DNA of 6,524 nucleotides, taken from Bacteroidia bacterium (GTDB taxonomy: Bacteria > Bacteroidota > Bacteroidia > Bacteroidales > UBA5342). The stretch lies in contig JAUIMD010000118.1 in assembly GCA_030433225.1 (NCBI GenBank), positions 1 to 6,524 of the forward strand. The letters run 5' to 3'. Positions 5,269-6,524 of this stretch are shown here, piece after piece. The position numbers and the translations under genes are program-made. The notes beneath the pieces were generated by a model. The model had not been told where the DNA came from. It did no database searches and was given only the letters and a program-made list of their open reading frames with translations. The first letter of the stretch is position 1. Every line of letters begins with the position of its first letter.

Positions 5269-6524
5269 ATGTCAACTACGCAACTAACATCGGCCACACA
5301 GGCGCTTCCGGCAGGAATTACCGATACGGAGACCCCGGTAAGCATTTACCTGAAACTGCGGGACAGGTTTCCGAATACCTGCATGCTTGAAAGTTCCGAT
5401 TACCATGGAAATACCAACAGCAGAAGTTTCATTTGTTTTGACCCTATTGCTGGCTTTGAAGTAAGCAAAGGCCTGATAAAAATTCAAAACACACAAAAAG
5501 AAGTGCATGTGCAAGCTACCGGCACAGGGGTAAAAGTGGTGGATGCCCTGCGTGATTTTTCAGAAAGCTTTACGGTAACCCACCAAGGCACAAACCTGGG
5601 CAATACCGGCCTTTTTGGCTACAGTGCATACGATGCCGTGCAGCATTTTGAGAACATTACGTTCACATCGCCAACGCCTAACGGGTATGACATACCGGAG
5701 ATAAAGTATTTTTTGTACCGGAACATCATTACTTTCGACCACTTTAACAACCGCATTTACCTCACCGAAAATATGGTGGAAGGGGACTCGACCAAAGTAG
5801 AAGCGTTTAAAACCATTTTGCAGGATAAAAAAATGGGGCTCTATAAATTCTATCCTTCCGGCGAAGAAGTATCCAATTTAACCGACGAGGCGTACAAAGC
5901 CATGGTGAGCAAAGGGAAGGAACACTGCTACCTGGGTGATGTATTTCAAATTGTACTATCGCGTCAGTTTAAGCAAACCTTTAAAGGAGATGAGTTTAAT
6001 GTGTACCGTGCCTTGCGCAATATAAATCCTTCCCCCTACCTGTTTTATTTTGATTTTGGTGGATTTCGCATTTTCGGTTCATCCCCTGAAGCCGAGGTAA
6101 TTGTAGACAATGGCCTGGCTACTATTAACCCCATAGCCGGTACGTTTAAACGCACTGGCAACGACGAAGAGGATAAAAAACTCGCCATAAAACTAGCTGC
6201 CGACCCCAAAGAAAACGCCGAGCACGTAATGCTGGTGGACCTGGCACGGAACGACCTCAGCAGAAACTCGGACAAGGTAAAAGTGAAAACCTTCCGCGAA
6301 GTGCAGTACTACTCACATGTATTGCACCTGGTTTCTGAGGTAACCGGTCAGCTCACAGCAGGCACCAATCCGGTGGAGGTGTTGGGCAATACCTTTCCGG
6401 CAGGAACCTTATCCGGTGCCCCAAAATACAAGGCCATGCAACTGATTGACAAATACGAAAACCAGGCGCGGGGTTATTACGGTGGAGCCATTGGCTTTAT
6501 CGGTTTAAACTGTGACATCAACCA
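5269..6524 (+). CDS. trpE: Anthranilate synthase component I, partial (C-terminus beyond right edge)
   Basis: 418 complete codons are visible. TrpE converts chorismate to anthranilate, the first step of tryptophan synthesis, using ammonia supplied by the glutaminase TrpG. The N-terminal domain has the MLES motif (residues 39-42), matching the LLES of the tryptophan feedback site in known TrpE proteins, so allosteric inhibition is likely retained. The chorismate-binding domain shows GDVFQIVLSRQF (223-234), NPSPYLFYFDF (253-263), GSSPE (270-274), PIAGTFKRTG (288-297), HVMLVDLARNDLSR (319-332), SHVLHLVSEVTG (349-360; His353 aligns with the catalytic His of HLVS) and FPAGTLSGAPK (376-386). It is TrpE rather than PabB because of MLES, the leader control and PIAGT. 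The last 40-60 residues, with part of the metal and product site, lie beyond the edge. ATG 5269 is the only in-frame start after a TAA at 5254; no Shine-Dalgarno sequence is present. Other trp genes presumably follow downstream. Confidence 0.96.
   Translation, partial: MSTTQLTSATQALPAGITDTETPVSIYLKLRDRFPNTCMLESSDYHGNTNSRSFICFDPIAGFEVSKGLIKIQNTQKEVHVQATGTGVKVVDALRDFSESFTVTHQGTNLGNTGLFGYSAYDAVQHFENITFTSPTPNGYDIPEIKYFLYRNIITFDHFNNRIYLTENMVEGDSTKVEAFKTILQDKKMGLYKFYPSGEEVSNLTDEAYKAMVSKGKEHCYLGDVFQIVLSRQFKQTFKGDEFNVYRALRNINPSPYLFYFDFGGFRIFGSSPEAEVIVDNGLATINPIAGTFKRTGNDEEDKKLAIKLAADPKENAEHVMLVDLARNDLSRNSDKVKVKTFREVQYYSHVLHLVSEVTGQLTAGTNPVEVLGNTFPAGTLSGAPKYKAMQLIDKYENQARGYYGGAIGFIGLNCDIN

Noticed and set aside
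4934..5275. 113-codon frame on the minus strand across the trp leader
   Set aside because: It runs antisense through the attenuator and promoter, has low-complexity composition, and shows no start signal or recognisable motif.
5243..5287. 14-codon plus-strand frame (starts MQKIKK) overlapping the trpE start out of frame
   Set aside because: It has no Trp codons, no ribosome binding site and no structural role I can see; short A-rich frames are common before Bacteroidota genes.
5202..5390. Open frame on the plus strand overlapping the terminator and trpE start
   Set aside because: It begins inside the terminator stem and runs out of frame with trpE, whose N-terminal MLES motif lies in the other frame.

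Overview
The window looks like ordinary chromosome of a Bacteroidota bacterium; I would guess Cytophagales, but only the phylum is well supported. The evidence is a DUF5723-type outer-membrane barrel gene, a large surface or periplasmic lipoprotein, a TrpE with the Bacteroidota-style PIAGTF(K/R)RTG motif, mostly no Shine-Dalgarno sequences, and -7 boxes of the TAnnTTTG type. Base composition is moderate in GC inside genes and AT-rich between them. I see no mobile element, CRISPR array, tRNA or rRNA.

Layout. (1) Positions 1-354, minus strand: N-terminal 118 residues of a low-molecular-weight protein tyrosine phosphatase, cut by the left edge. (2) 355-751: intergenic region between divergent genes, holding a perfect 8+3+8 dyad (612-630) and weak promoter candidates for both directions. 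(3) 752-4238, plus strand: a two-gene unit. A 701-residue predicted lipoprotein overlaps by 8 bases a 462-residue DUF5723-like outer-membrane beta-barrel protein, which has an SD-like GGAGGG just ahead of its start. (4) 4227-4889, minus strand: a 220-residue secreted, probably beta-barrel, protein of unknown function. It converges on the previous gene with a 12-base overlap of the two 3' ends. (5) 4890-5268: an AT-rich intergenic region. Its left part has a 14-base palindrome. Its right part is a complete tryptophan attenuator: a -7 box, a 19-codon leader peptide with three consecutive Trp codons, competing RNA pairings, and a strong intrinsic terminator. (6) 5269 to the right edge: trpE, anthranilate synthase component I, 418 codons visible and cut by the edge.

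The most interesting element is the attenuator at about 5083-5228. The Trp codons, leader stop codon, antiterminator segment and terminator are placed as ribosome-mediated attenuation requires. When charged tRNA-Trp is scarce, the ribosome should stall at 5127-5135, leaving 5154-5168 free to pair with 5199-5214 and block the terminator, so that trpE is transcribed. When Trp is plentiful the ribosome reaches the stop at 5160-5162, covers that segment, and the terminator forms. The lipoprotein/DUF5723 pair probably makes a co-expressed cell-envelope module of unknown role. The phosphatase and the 220-residue protein appear unrelated to the trp genes.
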